Positions 35,572-44,536 of a DNA stretch of 64,000 nucleotides are shown piece after piece; positions within the stretch are counted from its first letter, which is position 1; each line of letters opens with the position of its first letter. Source of the DNA: Sporomusa sp. KB1 (lineage in GTDB: Bacteria > Bacillota > Negativicutes > Sporomusales > Sporomusaceae); the NCBI RefSeq assembly GCF_007830295.1, contig NZ_VLKC01000002.1, positions 3,738,356-3,802,355 of the forward strand, given 5' to 3'. A program made the translations under genes and the position numbers. The notes under the pieces were generated by a model. It ran no database searches and was not told the origin of the DNA. It saw only the letters and a list, made by a program, of their open reading frames with translations.

Positions 35572-36702
35572 ATGGAAAAGCGGGATACTCTTTGGAAATT
35601 ATTTCAGAAGAAGAATATCAGCAGGCGTGACTTTCTTAAAACATGTGTGGCCTTGACAAGCATGATGGGGTTATCCACTGATCTACTACCGCAAGTCATA
35701 GAGGCTGCTGAGAAAAAACCATTACCGCCGGTGATCTGGCTTCATGGGCATGAATGTACAGGTTGTGATGAAACTTTTATCCGGTCCCAGTCACCATTGG
35801 CCTCAGACCTGGTACTTAATATGATTGCTCTTGAATATATGGACGTACTGGCAGCTACTGCCGGTGAGCAGTTAGAGCAGCATTTAGAAGAAACTATGCA
35901 AAAATATTCCGGTCAGTATCTAGTGATATTTGAAGGGGCTGTTCCGGAAGCAGAAAATGGTATTTATTGCATGGTGGGCGGTAAGCCCATTATTGAGACA
36001 CTGAAACATGTAGCCAAAGGTGCTGCCGCTATTATTGAAAATGGTTCCTGTGCTGCCTGGGGTGGTATTCAGGCCGCTAGGCCCAATCCCACTAAATCGG
36101 TGTCTGTTAGTGAAGTAATTAGCGGCAAACCCATTATTAAAGTGCCTGGCTGTCCGCCCATTCCTGAAGTACTGACAGGCACAATTATGCACTATGTGTT
36201 ATTTGGTCAGTTGCCGCCTGTTGATAATCAAGGACGGCCCAAACAATTTTTTGGCAACCGGATTCATGATACCTGTTACCGGCGTCCTTTCTTTGATTCT
36301 GGTATGTTTGTGGAGAAGTTTGATGACATGGCAAGTAAAGCCGGTTGGTGTTTGTATAAGGTAGGCTGCCGGGGGCCAGAAGCCTATAATTCCTGTGGTA
36401 ATATGCGATGGTGGAATGGCATGAGCTATCCTATCCAATCAGGTGCCCCTTGTGTAGCCTGCGCTGCCAATAACTTCTGGGATAATGATCCTTTCTATGA
36501 ACGGCTGCCCAATATTCCAATGCCTAACTCTATCGTCAATGCCGACAAAGTCGGGGCTGTATTGGCTGGCGTGACTACCGCCGGCGTAGTGACTCATGGC
36601 ATAGCATCCTATGTCCAACACAAAATGCACGAAGCTAAAGCAGAGAAAGCGTTAGAAACCACTGATGAACATAAGCCGGAGCGCGGCCAGGATAATGAAT
36701 AG
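35572..36702 (+). CDS. hynA: Uptake [NiFe] hydrogenase small subunit (Tat-exported)
   Basis: A 376-residue electron-transfer subunit of a group 1 periplasmic [NiFe] hydrogenase. The Tat signal SRRDFLK occurs at residues 17-23 followed by a hydrophobic stretch. Cluster cysteines: C62/C65 in HECTGCDE, GSCAAWGG and PGCPPIPE for the proximal cluster; the distal and medial set follows (HDTCYRR, GWCLYKVGC, CGNMRWW, CVACAANNFW). A C-terminal helix near residues 325-345 would anchor it in the membrane next to the cytochrome b. It would be exported folded with the large subunit. ATG 35572 follows AGGGGGGC. Confidence 0.95.
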   Translation: MEKRDTLWKLFQKKNISRRDFLKTCVALTSMMGLSTDLLPQVIEAAEKKPLPPVIWLHGHECTGCDETFIRSQSPLASDLVLNMIALEYMDVLAATAGEQLEQHLEETMQKYSGQYLVIFEGAVPEAENGIYCMVGGKPIIETLKHVAKGAAAIIENGSCAAWGGIQAARPNPTKSVSVSEVISGKPIIKVPGCPPIPEVLTGTIMHYVLFGQLPPVDNQGRPKQFFGNRIHDTCYRRPFFDSGMFVEKFDDMASKAGWCLYKVGCRGPEAYNSCGNMRWWNGMSYPIQSGAPCVACAANNFWDNDPFYERLPNIPMPNSIVNADKVGAVLAGVTTAGVVTHGIASYVQHKMHEAKAEKALETTDEHKPERGQDNE

Positions 36703-36724
36703 CGGATGAGGAGGAACGGCTTAG

Positions 36725-38617
36725 ATGAAACATATCGTTGTTGACCCAATAAACCGGATTGAAGGTCATCTGCGGGTAGAAATCAAAGTAGATGAAGCTA
36801 CCGGTAAAGTCGAGGATGCGCTATCCAGCGGTACTGCGTGGCGGGGTATTGAATTGGTCTTGAAGGGCCGCGATCCAAGGGATGCTTGGCTGTTTGCCCA
36901 ACGGATTTGCGGCGTATGCACAACCGTACATGCTTTAGGTTGTTTACGGGCAGTTGAAGATGCATTGGGCATAGAAATCCCCAAAAACGCCAACTATATT
37001 CGTAATATAATTGCTGCTTCTCAAATGGTGCATGATCATATTGTGCATTTTTATCACTTGCATGCGTTAGACTGGGTAAGCCCGGTTGCTGCGCTCAAAG
37101 CCGATCCAGCGGCTGCGGCAGCTCTCCAAAATACCGTGCTGGAAAAATACAGTCTTAAGTTTGAAGGCCCTGTTAGTTTTGCTACCAATGCCTATCCTAA
37201 GGATTTTCCAAAAGCGACTACCGCCTATTTTAGAGAAATTCAAAATAAGATAAAGGCCATTGTCGAGAGTGGACAACTTGGCATTTTTGCGGGTCATTAC
37301 TGGGATCATCCTGATTACAACGTATTGCCGCCAGAAGCACATCTTATGGCAGTGTCTCATTATTTAAACATGCTTGACCGTCAGCGGGATTTAGTTTACT
37401 CGCATCTCGTTTTTGGCGGCAAAAACCCCCATCCCCACTATATTGTCGGGGGGATGCCTTGCTCTATTTCACTGAATGATATGAATGCACCAGTCAATAC
37501 TGAGCGCTTAGCACTTGTGGACACCTCAGTTAATCTGGGTATAGATCTGGTAAATAATTTTTATATTCCTGATTTATTGGTAATTGGCGATTTATTTGTT
37601 AAGGCCGGTTATGTGGATGGCGGCGGCTTGGCCGGACAGCGGGTATTATCTTTTGGGGATTATCCGGAAGAAGGCTATAGTGGTGTTGCTAACGGCGAGT
37701 ATTTTAAAAATTTATTAGTCAATTCAAGCGGTGTTGTCGAAAACTTTAATCAAGGTGTGGCAAAAGCTTCGTTCTATCCGCTTGAGGGCAAAGACTTAGG
37801 CGATCCGAATGTATTGGCTGAAGGGGTTGAACATTCCTGGTACAATTATCCCGAAGCTGGTAAGGACCTTCATCCTTGGAGTGGTGTTACCAGCCCACAA
37901 TTTACCGGTCCTAAGGAAGGAACTAAGACCAACTGGAAATATCTTGATGAAACTGGCAAGTATTCCTGGATAAAGACTCCGAAATGGAATGGTAAGATGG
38001 CGGAGGTTGGTCCGCTGGCTAAGTATATTGTTGTATATACTAAGGTTAAACAAGGTATTATTCAGCAGCCAACTTGGGCGGAAAAGCTTATGGTCGAGCA
38101 AGTTGATGCTGTGTCCAAGCTTCTTAATGTACCACCGGAAACCTGGATGCTTACCACAGTGGGACGGACAGCCGTCCGCGGGCTGGATGCCCAACTGAGC
38201 GCCTATATAAATAAATACTTCTTAGATAAACTGATAAATAATATCAAAGCTGGTGATACCACAGTGGCCAATACGGCTAAATGGGACCCGGCAACTTGGC
38301 CCAAGGAAGCGAAAGGTGTTGGGTTGCACGAAGCACCGCGCGGCGGTCTTAGTCATTGGGTAACAATTAAGAATGGAAAAATTGACAACTATCAGGCTAT
38401 TGTTCCTTCTACCTGGAATGCCTGTCCCCGGGACGGCAAGGCCGGGTATGGTGCGTATGAAGCCAGCATGATTGAAACCAAAGTAAAGATTGCTGAAAAA
38501 CCGCTTGAAATACTACGGGTGCTGCATTCATTTGATCCATGCTTAGCCTGCGCGACCCATCTGTTTGATAAAGAGGGTAAGGAAATTACTGTCGTTCGCA
38601 CAGACCCGTATTTATAG
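36725..38617 (+). CDS. hynB: Uptake [NiFe] hydrogenase large subunit
   Basis: A 630-residue catalytic subunit. The Ni-Fe ligands are C62/C65 in RICGVCTT and C606/C609 in DPCLACATH. After H612 there are 18 residues that the maturation protease encoded at 39371 would remove, in contrast to the group 4 enzyme in this window. It is on the outer side of the membrane, carried by the small subunit's Tat signal. The gene lies 22 bases after the small subunit and is preceded by GAGGAACGG. The length is slightly above the family average, with extra sequence around residues 370-430. Confidence 0.95.
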   Translation: MKHIVVDPINRIEGHLRVEIKVDEATGKVEDALSSGTAWRGIELVLKGRDPRDAWLFAQRICGVCTTVHALGCLRAVEDALGIEIPKNANYIRNIIAASQMVHDHIVHFYHLHALDWVSPVAALKADPAAAAALQNTVLEKYSLKFEGPVSFATNAYPKDFPKATTAYFREIQNKIKAIVESGQLGIFAGHYWDHPDYNVLPPEAHLMAVSHYLNMLDRQRDLVYSHLVFGGKNPHPHYIVGGMPCSISLNDMNAPVNTERLALVDTSVNLGIDLVNNFYIPDLLVIGDLFVKAGYVDGGGLAGQRVLSFGDYPEEGYSGVANGEYFKNLLVNSSGVVENFNQGVAKASFYPLEGKDLGDPNVLAEGVEHSWYNYPEAGKDLHPWSGVTSPQFTGPKEGTKTNWKYLDETGKYSWIKTPKWNGKMAEVGPLAKYIVVYTKVKQGIIQQPTWAEKLMVEQVDAVSKLLNVPPETWMLTTVGRTAVRGLDAQLSAYINKYFLDKLINNIKAGDTTVANTAKWDPATWPKEAKGVGLHEAPRGGLSHWVTIKNGKIDNYQAIVPSTWNACPRDGKAGYGAYEASMIETKVKIAEKPLEILRVLHSFDPCLACATHLFDKEGKEITVVRTDPYL

Positions 38618-38636
38618 GAAAAGGAGGATACCGGTC

Positions 38637-39359
38637 ATGCGCCAAGGAGCTATGAAACCCTATTACCTGTTTAGCCCATGGACACGGATTTTCCACTGGG
38701 TCATGGTAATATGTGTATTTATCCTGTTTGTTACCGGACTGTACATCGGTAACCCCTTTTTCCTGGGGACACAGGGGATGGAACCCACTTTTGCCGTTAC
38801 TAATGGTATGGCAATGGAGATGATACGATATATCCATTTTCTTGCTGCTTATGTCCTTGTCATCTCCTTTATCCCGCGTATTTATGGCTTTATTATTAAT
38901 CCGGGCGACAGGCTGCTTCCTAAGCCCTGGACGAAACTGTATTGGACCGGGATTATGGATACTCAGCTGCACTATATGTTCCTGCGCAGCAAACACCGGC
39001 CCTATTTAAGAAATTCATTAGCTAGGTCAGGTTATTTAGCAGTGTATTTCATGTTTTTAATTGAAATTATAACTGGATTTGCTATGTATTACATGGTTGA
39101 GCCTAACCGTTTTTTGGCAAAGATCTTTGGCCCTTTCAGTAACTGGCTGGTCAATGAATATGTGGTACATCTGATTCATCACTTTGTTGCCTGGTTTATC
39201 ATCCTGTTTGTCATTGTCCATGTCTATATGGCCATCAGAGCTGATTTTACGGAAAAGGGCGGCGAGGTATCATCTATGTTTTCGGGTATTAAATATCTGG
39301 AGGAAGAGCCTGACGATGCAGGAGATCTGATAGATGCCAAGAAATGCAAGGCAAAGTAG
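38637..39359 (+). CDS. hynC: Hydrogenase-associated cytochrome b subunit
   Basis: A 240-residue membrane protein of the HyaC/CybH family with four to five helices. His residues placed for two hemes occur in FHWVMVICVF, MIRYIHFLAAY and HLIHHFVAWF / VIVHVYMAI. It passes H2-derived electrons from the small subunit to the menaquinone pool. The frame extends 24 codons upstream into the large-subunit gene. AGGAGG at 38622 with 9-base spacing selects the ATG at 38637. Confidence 0.93.
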   Translation: MRQGAMKPYYLFSPWTRIFHWVMVICVFILFVTGLYIGNPFFLGTQGMEPTFAVTNGMAMEMIRYIHFLAAYVLVISFIPRIYGFIINPGDRLLPKPWTKLYWTGIMDTQLHYMFLRSKHRPYLRNSLARSGYLAVYFMFLIEIITGFAMYYMVEPNRFLAKIFGPFSNWLVNEYVVHLIHHFVAWFIILFVIVHVYMAIRADFTEKGGEVSSMFSGIKYLEEEPDDAGDLIDAKKCKAK

Positions 39360-39370
39360 GAGTTTTACCT

Positions 39371-39853
39371 ATGGAAAAAATCGTTGTTCTCGGTGTTGGC
39401 AATATCTTAATGCAAGATGAGGGGTTTGGTGTCCGGGTGGTTGAAGAAATCACCCGGCGCTATACATTCCCGGAACAGGTGCAAATTCTTGATGGTGGCA
39501 CTCTCGGGATGGAACTGCTGCGCTTTATTGCCGGTGTCGATTGCCTGCTGATTATCGATGCGGTAAACGGTGGCGGCGTGCCTGGCGAGTTTTATCAATT
39601 TGCCAATGAAGAAGTTAAGGTCTATTTTAAACAAAAGGTATCTATGCACGAGTTAGGGGTTCAGGATGTGCTGACAGCACTAGAACTTTTAGGAGAGCCA
39701 GTAAAAGAAATAGTCGTTTTGGGCGTTCAGCCTGCCGTGATTGATATTGGTCTTGAACTGAGTCAGGTTGTGCAACCGGCTATTGATCAGGCTGTACTAC
39801 GGACGCTTGCTGTTTTGGATTCTTGGGGTATAAACTGCCTTCCGCATACATAG
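39371..39853 (+). CDS. hynD: Hydrogenase maturation protease (HyaD/HybD family)
   Basis: A 160-residue nickel-dependent endopeptidase that trims the large subunit C-terminus after Ni insertion. Family motifs: GVGNILMQDEGFG (acidic ligand near residue 17), IIDAVNGGG and MHELGVQDVL, with the His ligand. The longest frame begins at 39344 inside the cytochrome gene; AGGAG at 39358 with 8-base spacing favours ATG 39371. Only the periplasmic large subunit in this window has a peptide for it to cleave. Confidence 0.93.
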   Translation: MEKIVVLGVGNILMQDEGFGVRVVEEITRRYTFPEQVQILDGGTLGMELLRFIAGVDCLLIIDAVNGGGVPGEFYQFANEEVKVYFKQKVSMHELGVQDVLTALELLGEPVKEIVVLGVQPAVIDIGLELSQVVQPAIDQAVLRTLAVLDSWGINCLPHT

Positions 39854-39880
39854 TAATTTACAAATGCGGGAGGTGGGGCT

Positions 39881-40195
39881 TTGAATTACCGTGTTCTGTA
39901 TGTTATTCTTACCCTGAATGAAGAACCAGAGGTATTTCCCGCCGAGGATTACCGGTATAACCAGGAAAATAGCTGTCATGAGCTATTAATAACAGTTTTT
40001 GACCAGAAGCTTTGGGTAGATACCCGGGCAGTGAAGTTAAAAAAGGTATCAGGAGCCATTTTTTGCTGGCGGGAGTATGAGCAGAGACAATACATAGAAC
40101 TTAATCAGTCAGATGCTGTTTGCCCCGAATGTGGTTGGTGGCGGTGCCATGTATGTGGTTCTTGCCGGTGCAATAAACCGCTAAAACAGGATTAA
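39881..40195 (+). CDS. Small Cys-rich protein at the end of the hydrogenase operon
   Basis: A 104-residue unrecognised protein. Residues 1-75 are soluble and mixed. The C-terminus carries six cysteines in CPECGWWRCHVCGSCRC, arranged like a zinc ribbon or a small metal/iron-sulfur site. TTG 39881 is the start, with GGGAGG 7-12 bases before it. It lies 27 bases after the protease gene and is probably part of the same transcript, so an accessory role in hydrogenase assembly is a guess from position. It does not match HypA, HypC or HyaE/F as I know them. Confidence 0.6.
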   Translation: MNYRVLYVILTLNEEPEVFPAEDYRYNQENSCHELLITVFDQKLWVDTRAVKLKKVSGAIFCWREYEQRQYIELNQSDAVCPECGWWRCHVCGSCRCNKPLKQD

Positions 40196-40282
40196 TAACA
40201 AAACAATGTACAAAGCTTGCAGGAAAAATGCTAATTTACGCGTATATTATATAAGGGTTTTTACTTAATTCTTTCTTGGGGA

Positions 40283-40645
40283 GTGGTGATTATACTACGC
40301 GGTATTCGTGGTGCAACAACTGTTACAACTAATAATCGTGAAGAAATATTTGAATGTGTAGCCGAACTGCTTGCGGCAATTTCACGGGAAAACTTGCTGA
40401 ATACCGAAGACATTGGGGCCGTAATCTTTAGCTCAACTCCTGACTTAAACGCTGCCTTTCCGGCAGCCGGGGCAAGAAAGTTTGGTTGGACTCAAGTACC
40501 GCTATTCGGGACGCAAGAAATCGAGTGCCCTGATGCGCCGGCACTTTGTATTCGTGTACTGATTTTGTGGAATACTGATTTGAGACAGCAAGACATTAAG
40601 AATGTATACCTACATGGCGCTGTCAGTTTACGTCAAGATAGTTAG
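40283..40645 (+). CDS. aroH: Monofunctional chorismate mutase (AroH type)
   Basis: A 120-residue enzyme of the AroH fold (chorismate to prephenate). It has LRGIRGATTV (the conserved Arg near residue 6), EIECPDAPALCIRVLIL (Glu and Cys-Ile-Arg of the active site) and VYLHGAVSLRQD. The length is typical. Two GTG codons (40283, 40286) lie inside or directly behind the GGGGAG at 40278-40283. The true initiation may therefore be the second GTG or a rarer codon a few bases downstream; the protein start is uncertain by a few residues. Confidence 0.9.
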   Translation: MVIILRGIRGATTVTTNNREEIFECVAELLAAISRENLLNTEDIGAVIFSSTPDLNAAFPAAGARKFGWTQVPLFGTQEIECPDAPALCIRVLILWNTDLRQQDIKNVYLHGAVSLRQDS

Positions 40646-40672
40646 TGATACCGATAGGCTTGTCGTTTTAGC

Positions 40673-40708
40673 ATAAAACCTGCTTTGTAATTTGCAAAGC
40701 AGGTTTTA
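40673..40708. terminator. Long hairpin terminator after aroH
   Basis: A 13-bp perfect stem AAAACCTGCTTTG/CAAAGCAGGTTTT around TAATTTG lies 30 bases after the aroH stop. The flanking A and T runs are symmetric. Confidence 0.8.
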
Positions 40709-40790
40709 TGCTTACTTTTTATAGTGTGTATTTGCAATCATACGCCAGCAGTGCAATAATATAGTGGTGACAAGGAGGCTTGCATAGTTG

Positions 40791-41774
40791 ATGGGTGTAA
40801 TCAATACATTGATATCTATTGTTGTGCCAGTATATAACGAACAGGAAAATATTGATAATTTCTATAGTGAAGTTGTTAAACATATGGAACAACTGGCCTA
40901 TTGTTTTGAAATTATTTTTGTCGATGATGGCTCAAGTGATGCCACGCCGCTTATTTTGGAGCGGTTAGCTACTGGTGATAAGCGGGTACGGGCGCTTATT
41001 ATGGCTCGTAACTTTGGTCATCAGGTGGCCTTAACCTGTGGCTTGGATCATGCCCAGGGAGATGCGATAATCACTATGGATGGTGATATGCAGCATCCGC
41101 CGGAAATGGTACCGTTGTTAATTAGTAAATGGGAGGAAGGCTTTCAGGTTGTCCAAACAGTCAGGATAAATACCGAGGGCGTATCTTGGTTTAAAAATTT
41201 TACCTCAGGTATGTTTTATAAGTTGATGAATGCCTTATCGAATGTCCAGGTTGCCGAGGGTGGTTCTGATTTTAGATTATTAGACAAGCAGGTGGTAGAC
41301 AGTTTTCGACGTTTTCGGGAACGAGCCAGATTTATTCGTGGTATGATTAGTGCAATTGGCTACCGTCAAACTAACATCGAATTTATTGCTCCCAAACGGT
41401 TTGCCGGTCAATCTAAGTTCTCTTTAAAAAAAATGCTGCATTTTGCCCTTGATGGGATTACTGCTTATTCTAAAACACCACTTCGTTTTGCATTTTACAT
41501 CGGGATTCTGTTGGGATCTGTAAGCATTGGCCTAACCCTGCATGTTCTCTACATAAAAATCTTTACCACCGAAGCAGTTCCTGGTTGGGCGACAATTACT
41601 GCCAGTATTTTGCTCTTAGGCGGCTTACAATTGGCGGGAATTGGTATTATTGGAGAGTATGTTGGCCGGATATTTGAAGAAGTAAAGCAGCGTCCTCTTT
41701 ACTGGTTGCGGGCTGAGCTTGGCCAGCAAGTGACAAAAGATAAACAGGCGACATTTGGCGAAAAAGAAAGCTGA
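40791..41774 (+). CDS. Family 2 glycosyltransferase, polyprenyl-phosphate type
   Basis: A 327-residue glycosyltransferase. The GT-A catalytic domain is N-terminal (SIVVPVYNEQENI; DD in VDDGSSD; DGDMQHPP). Two C-terminal transmembrane helices (about 230-255 and 265-290) give the GtrB/DPM-like architecture. It probably transfers a sugar from a nucleotide sugar to undecaprenyl phosphate at the inner face of the membrane. Start options are TTG 40788 and ATG 40791 after AAGGAGG at 40772; ATG is preferred. It appears monocistronic, ahead of the c-di-AMP riboswitch. Confidence 0.9.
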   Translation: MGVINTLISIVVPVYNEQENIDNFYSEVVKHMEQLAYCFEIIFVDDGSSDATPLILERLATGDKRVRALIMARNFGHQVALTCGLDHAQGDAIITMDGDMQHPPEMVPLLISKWEEGFQVVQTVRINTEGVSWFKNFTSGMFYKLMNALSNVQVAEGGSDFRLLDKQVVDSFRRFRERARFIRGMISAIGYRQTNIEFIAPKRFAGQSKFSLKKMLHFALDGITAYSKTPLRFAFYIGILLGSVSIGLTLHVLYIKIFTTEAVPGWATITASILLLGGLQLAGIGIIGEYVGRIFEEVKQRPLYWLRAELGQQVTKDKQATFGEKES

Positions 41775-41845
41775 CCTAATAAATGTAAAAAAAAACACGA
41801 TTTTTGGGAAGGAATTTCTAAATCTAGGCCGAATAGTAGTTTTAG

Positions 41846-41980
41846 AGCATTATAGAAAGCCGAATCCAGCTCTGGTACGGGGGAACCAAGTAAGGGGGTG
41901 AAACTTGACAAGCGTCAGCTTTTCAAGTAGGGTGCCTGCAACCCTAACCCGTCAGCTAACCTCGGAGGCAAGTGAGAGGA
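41846..41980 (+). ncRNA. c-di-AMP (ydaO-yuaA) riboswitch
   Basis: Class-defining blocks are present in order: GCCGAATCC (41859), GGTACGGGGGAACC (41874), GGGGGTGAA (41894) and, further on, CCCGTCAGCTAACCTCGGAGGC (split here as CCCGTCAGCTAAC, CTCGGAGGC; 41948-41969). This is the ydaO-yuaA RNA, which turns off cell-wall hydrolase and potassium-transport genes when c-di-AMP is high. The gene behind it encodes an exported NlpC/P60 hydrolase, a typical target. Confidence 0.93.
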
Positions 41981-41988
41981 GAAACCAT

Positions 41989-42657
41989 TTGCAAAAGTTT
42001 TTCAGGCTTATTGTCGCTTTATGCCTCTTTTTGGGGACAGCTGCTTTTGCCCACGCTTCAGGTACATATGAGGCTGGCGACCAGGGAGATGATGTTGCCG
42101 CTATTCAAGCTCAGCTTAATAATCTGGGGTTTAATGCCGGTGCAGCGGACGGTGATTTTGGAAACGCAACGCTTAATGCTGTTAAAGCTTTCCAAAAAGA
42201 GCGCGGTCTTGAATCAGATGGTGTGATTGGAGCGCAAACCTATCGTGCTCTGATGGGACGGGATATTCCAGCCAGTCGTGATTCCTCTACTGCTTCGGTA
42301 AGGCGTATCATTCAGACTTCCATGCGTTACAGAGGTGTACCGTATGTATTTGGTGGGACAAGCCCTGATGGTTTTGATTGTTCGGGCTTTACTCGCTATG
42401 TTTTTGCTCAGAGCGGCATCTATTTGCCACGAATGGCTGATGAACAATTTGAAATTGGGCGGCATGTATCTTACGGTCGTCTTCAGCCTGGAGACTTGGT
42501 GTTTTTTAGCACTTACACTTCAGGAGCATCACATGTCGGCATCTATATTGGCGATAGTAGATTTATCAGTGCTACGTCTAGTAGCGGTGTAAGAATTGAC
42601 AGTCTAGATAGTGGTTACTGGGGTTCGCGCTACATTGGTGCTCGCCGGGTGATGTAA
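41989..42657 (+). CDS. Exported NlpC/P60 cell-wall endopeptidase with peptidoglycan-binding domain
   Basis: A 222-residue protein. A signal peptide spans residues 1-24 (MQKFFRLIVALCLFLG, then AHA-S). A peptidoglycan-binding type 1 domain covers about residues 28-90. The C-terminal NlpC/P60 cysteine peptidase has C131 in FDCSGFT and H182 in SHVGIYIG; the third polar residue is in FISATSSSGV (Ser where many members have His). The longest frame starts at 41905 inside the riboswitch. AGAGGAG at 41976 and the perfect signal peptide show that the real start is TTG 41989. It cleaves peptide stems of peptidoglycan and is probably repressed by c-di-AMP. Confidence 0.93.
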   Translation: MQKFFRLIVALCLFLGTAAFAHASGTYEAGDQGDDVAAIQAQLNNLGFNAGAADGDFGNATLNAVKAFQKERGLESDGVIGAQTYRALMGRDIPASRDSSTASVRRIIQTSMRYRGVPYVFGGTSPDGFDCSGFTRYVFAQSGIYLPRMADEQFEIGRHVSYGRLQPGDLVFFSTYTSGASHVGIYIGDSRFISATSSSGVRIDSLDSGYWGSRYIGARRVM

Positions 42658-42666
42658 AGTAAGAAA

Positions 42667-42692
42667 GGAAGGCAGGAAAGCCTTCCTTTTTT
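42667..42692 (+). terminator. Terminator after the NlpC/P60 gene
   Basis: The stem GGAAGGC/GCCTTCC with loop AGGAAA is followed by six T. Confidence 0.9.
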
Positions 42693-42775
42693 ATTGCCTG
42701 GGTACTTGTATTTAACGATAGGAACTGAGACAATATAAGTGTAAAGTCAAGCATTATTATAGTGGAGATATTATT

Positions 42776-44506
42776 ATGTTTAGTTTTTATTGGCGAAAGT
42801 TTATAATACCGTATTGGTTATTAGCTTTAACAGCGGTACTGTGTTTTATTGTTGCAAGTTTAGCGGGCTTAGCGGCGCCGCTGATAGTTAAGCTGCTGAT
42901 TGACGATGCACTGACCAGCGCCAATATTGCGTTTTTGCATCTGATTACTGCGGGTATCATAATCCTATACTTCATCCGTGGTTTATTTTCTTATTTTTAT
43001 GGATGCAGTATGGCCAAAGCTGGCAATAAGATGCTGGCTAAACTGCGGCAGGATATGTTCAGTAAGTTGCAGTCACTAGATTATGCCTATTTCATGAAGA
43101 CTCCGTCAGGTGAGCTTATTTCGCTATTTACCAATGATCTATTATTTATTCAGCAGGCAGTTACGGTAGGTATTCCTGACGCTATTGTTGAGTCGCTGAA
43201 TCTACTGGCTATCATGGCAATCATGATTTATTTTGATTGGGAACTGGCGATGGTGACTTTTGCAACTTTGCCATTTATCATCGTTGCCATCGGTTTTTTT
43301 AATAATAAAGTTGGCCGATTAGGCGTGCTTGTTGAACATACGTTGGCGAAAGTCACAGCCATTATTCAACAATCGCTCATATCGATCATAGTTGTGCAAA
43401 GTTATGTCCGGGAAGGTTATGAATACAAAAAATTCAGTGACAAGATTCAGCAAGCAGCAAACGAATTGCTAAAAGCTCAGCGATTAAGTGCAATTTTGGT
43501 GTCATTGGTAGAATTTCTTGCCGCTATCGGTTTAACTATTATCGTCTGGTATGGCGGGCGGGAGGTTATTCAGGGTGATCTGAGTATTGGCGGGATGTTT
43601 GCTTTTCTGGTGTATATTATCAATATACCTATGCCAGTACGCAAAATCAGTCAGGCTTTGACTTGTCTGAAACTTGGTGCGGTAGCCTGGGGGCGTATTA
43701 ACAGCTTGCTTAACGAACAAACTCCGTCGGTGGTTGATGGTTATTTACAAATTCCTAAGGCGGAGGGATTAGTCGAGTTTAAGGATGTGTCATTTGCTTA
43801 TCAGACTGGCAAGCTGGTGCTGGAAGATATTAATATTCTTGCGAGGCCAGGAGAGGTAATTGCTATTGTTGGTCCCAGCGGGGCAGGTAAATCTTCATTT
43901 GCTAATTTACTCTTACGCTTTTACGATCCTGACAAAGGGGCTGTTTATTTAGACGGAATAAATATTAAAAAACTTAAAATTAGTGATTTGCGGCGGCAGA
44001 TTGGCTTTATTCAGCAGGAACCGGTTCTATTTAACACCACTATTCTGGAAAACCTTCGCTATGGCAGGCCTAATGCAACCATAAGCCAGATTGAGCAAGC
44101 AGTTAGATTATCCAATGCTTACGACTTTATTATGGCCTTGCCACAAGGCTATGATACGATAGTAGGAGAATTGGGCGGAAATCTGTCTGGTGGTCAGCGA
44201 CAGCGGATTGCTATTGCCAGAGCAATAATTATGAAACCTGCCATATTGCTTTTTGACGAACCGACTGCTGCCCTTGATGCTCATACCGAAAAACAGGTTA
44301 TGTCAGCCATTCGGCAAGCCAGCACGGGACGGACAGTCTTTATTATTACCCACCGTATGTCGACAATTATGGCTTCAGACAGGGTAGTGTATTTGGCGGG
44401 GGGCAAGGTGGCGGAAATGGGTACTCATCAGGAACTTATTGACAAAGGGGGCTTATATGCTCAGGCAGTCCGGCTTGATGAACTTGAACTGCGTATAAAC
44501 CCGTAA
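42776..44506 (+). CDS. ABC transporter, fused permease and ATPase (MsbA-like exporter half)
   Basis: A 576-residue half-transporter. There are six N-terminal helices (about residues 10-290), then the nucleotide-binding domain with Walker A GPSGAGKSS, signature LSGGQRQRIAIARA, Walker B ILLFDEPTAALD and switch His in FIITHRMS. It would work as a homodimer exporting lipids, peptides or drugs. It is followed at 30 bases by the HD gene. Neighbours do not reveal the substrate. Confidence 0.93.
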   Translation: MFSFYWRKFIIPYWLLALTAVLCFIVASLAGLAAPLIVKLLIDDALTSANIAFLHLITAGIIILYFIRGLFSYFYGCSMAKAGNKMLAKLRQDMFSKLQSLDYAYFMKTPSGELISLFTNDLLFIQQAVTVGIPDAIVESLNLLAIMAIMIYFDWELAMVTFATLPFIIVAIGFFNNKVGRLGVLVEHTLAKVTAIIQQSLISIIVVQSYVREGYEYKKFSDKIQQAANELLKAQRLSAILVSLVEFLAAIGLTIIVWYGGREVIQGDLSIGGMFAFLVYIINIPMPVRKISQALTCLKLGAVAWGRINSLLNEQTPSVVDGYLQIPKAEGLVEFKDVSFAYQTGKLVLEDINILARPGEVIAIVGPSGAGKSSFANLLLRFYDPDKGAVYLDGINIKKLKISDLRRQIGFIQQEPVLFNTTILENLRYGRPNATISQIEQAVRLSNAYDFIMALPQGYDTIVGELGGNLSGGQRQRIAIARAIIMKPAILLFDEPTAALDAHTEKQVMSAIRQASTGRTVFIITHRMSTIMASDRVVYLAGGKVAEMGTHQELIDKGGLYAQAVRLDELELRINP

Positions 44507-44536
44507 ATTATATGACATACAACCAGGAGGCTTACA

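Noticed and set aside
41905-41988. N-terminal extension of the NlpC/P60 protein
   Set aside because: These bases form the conserved 3' half of the c-di-AMP riboswitch, and the signal peptide starts after them.
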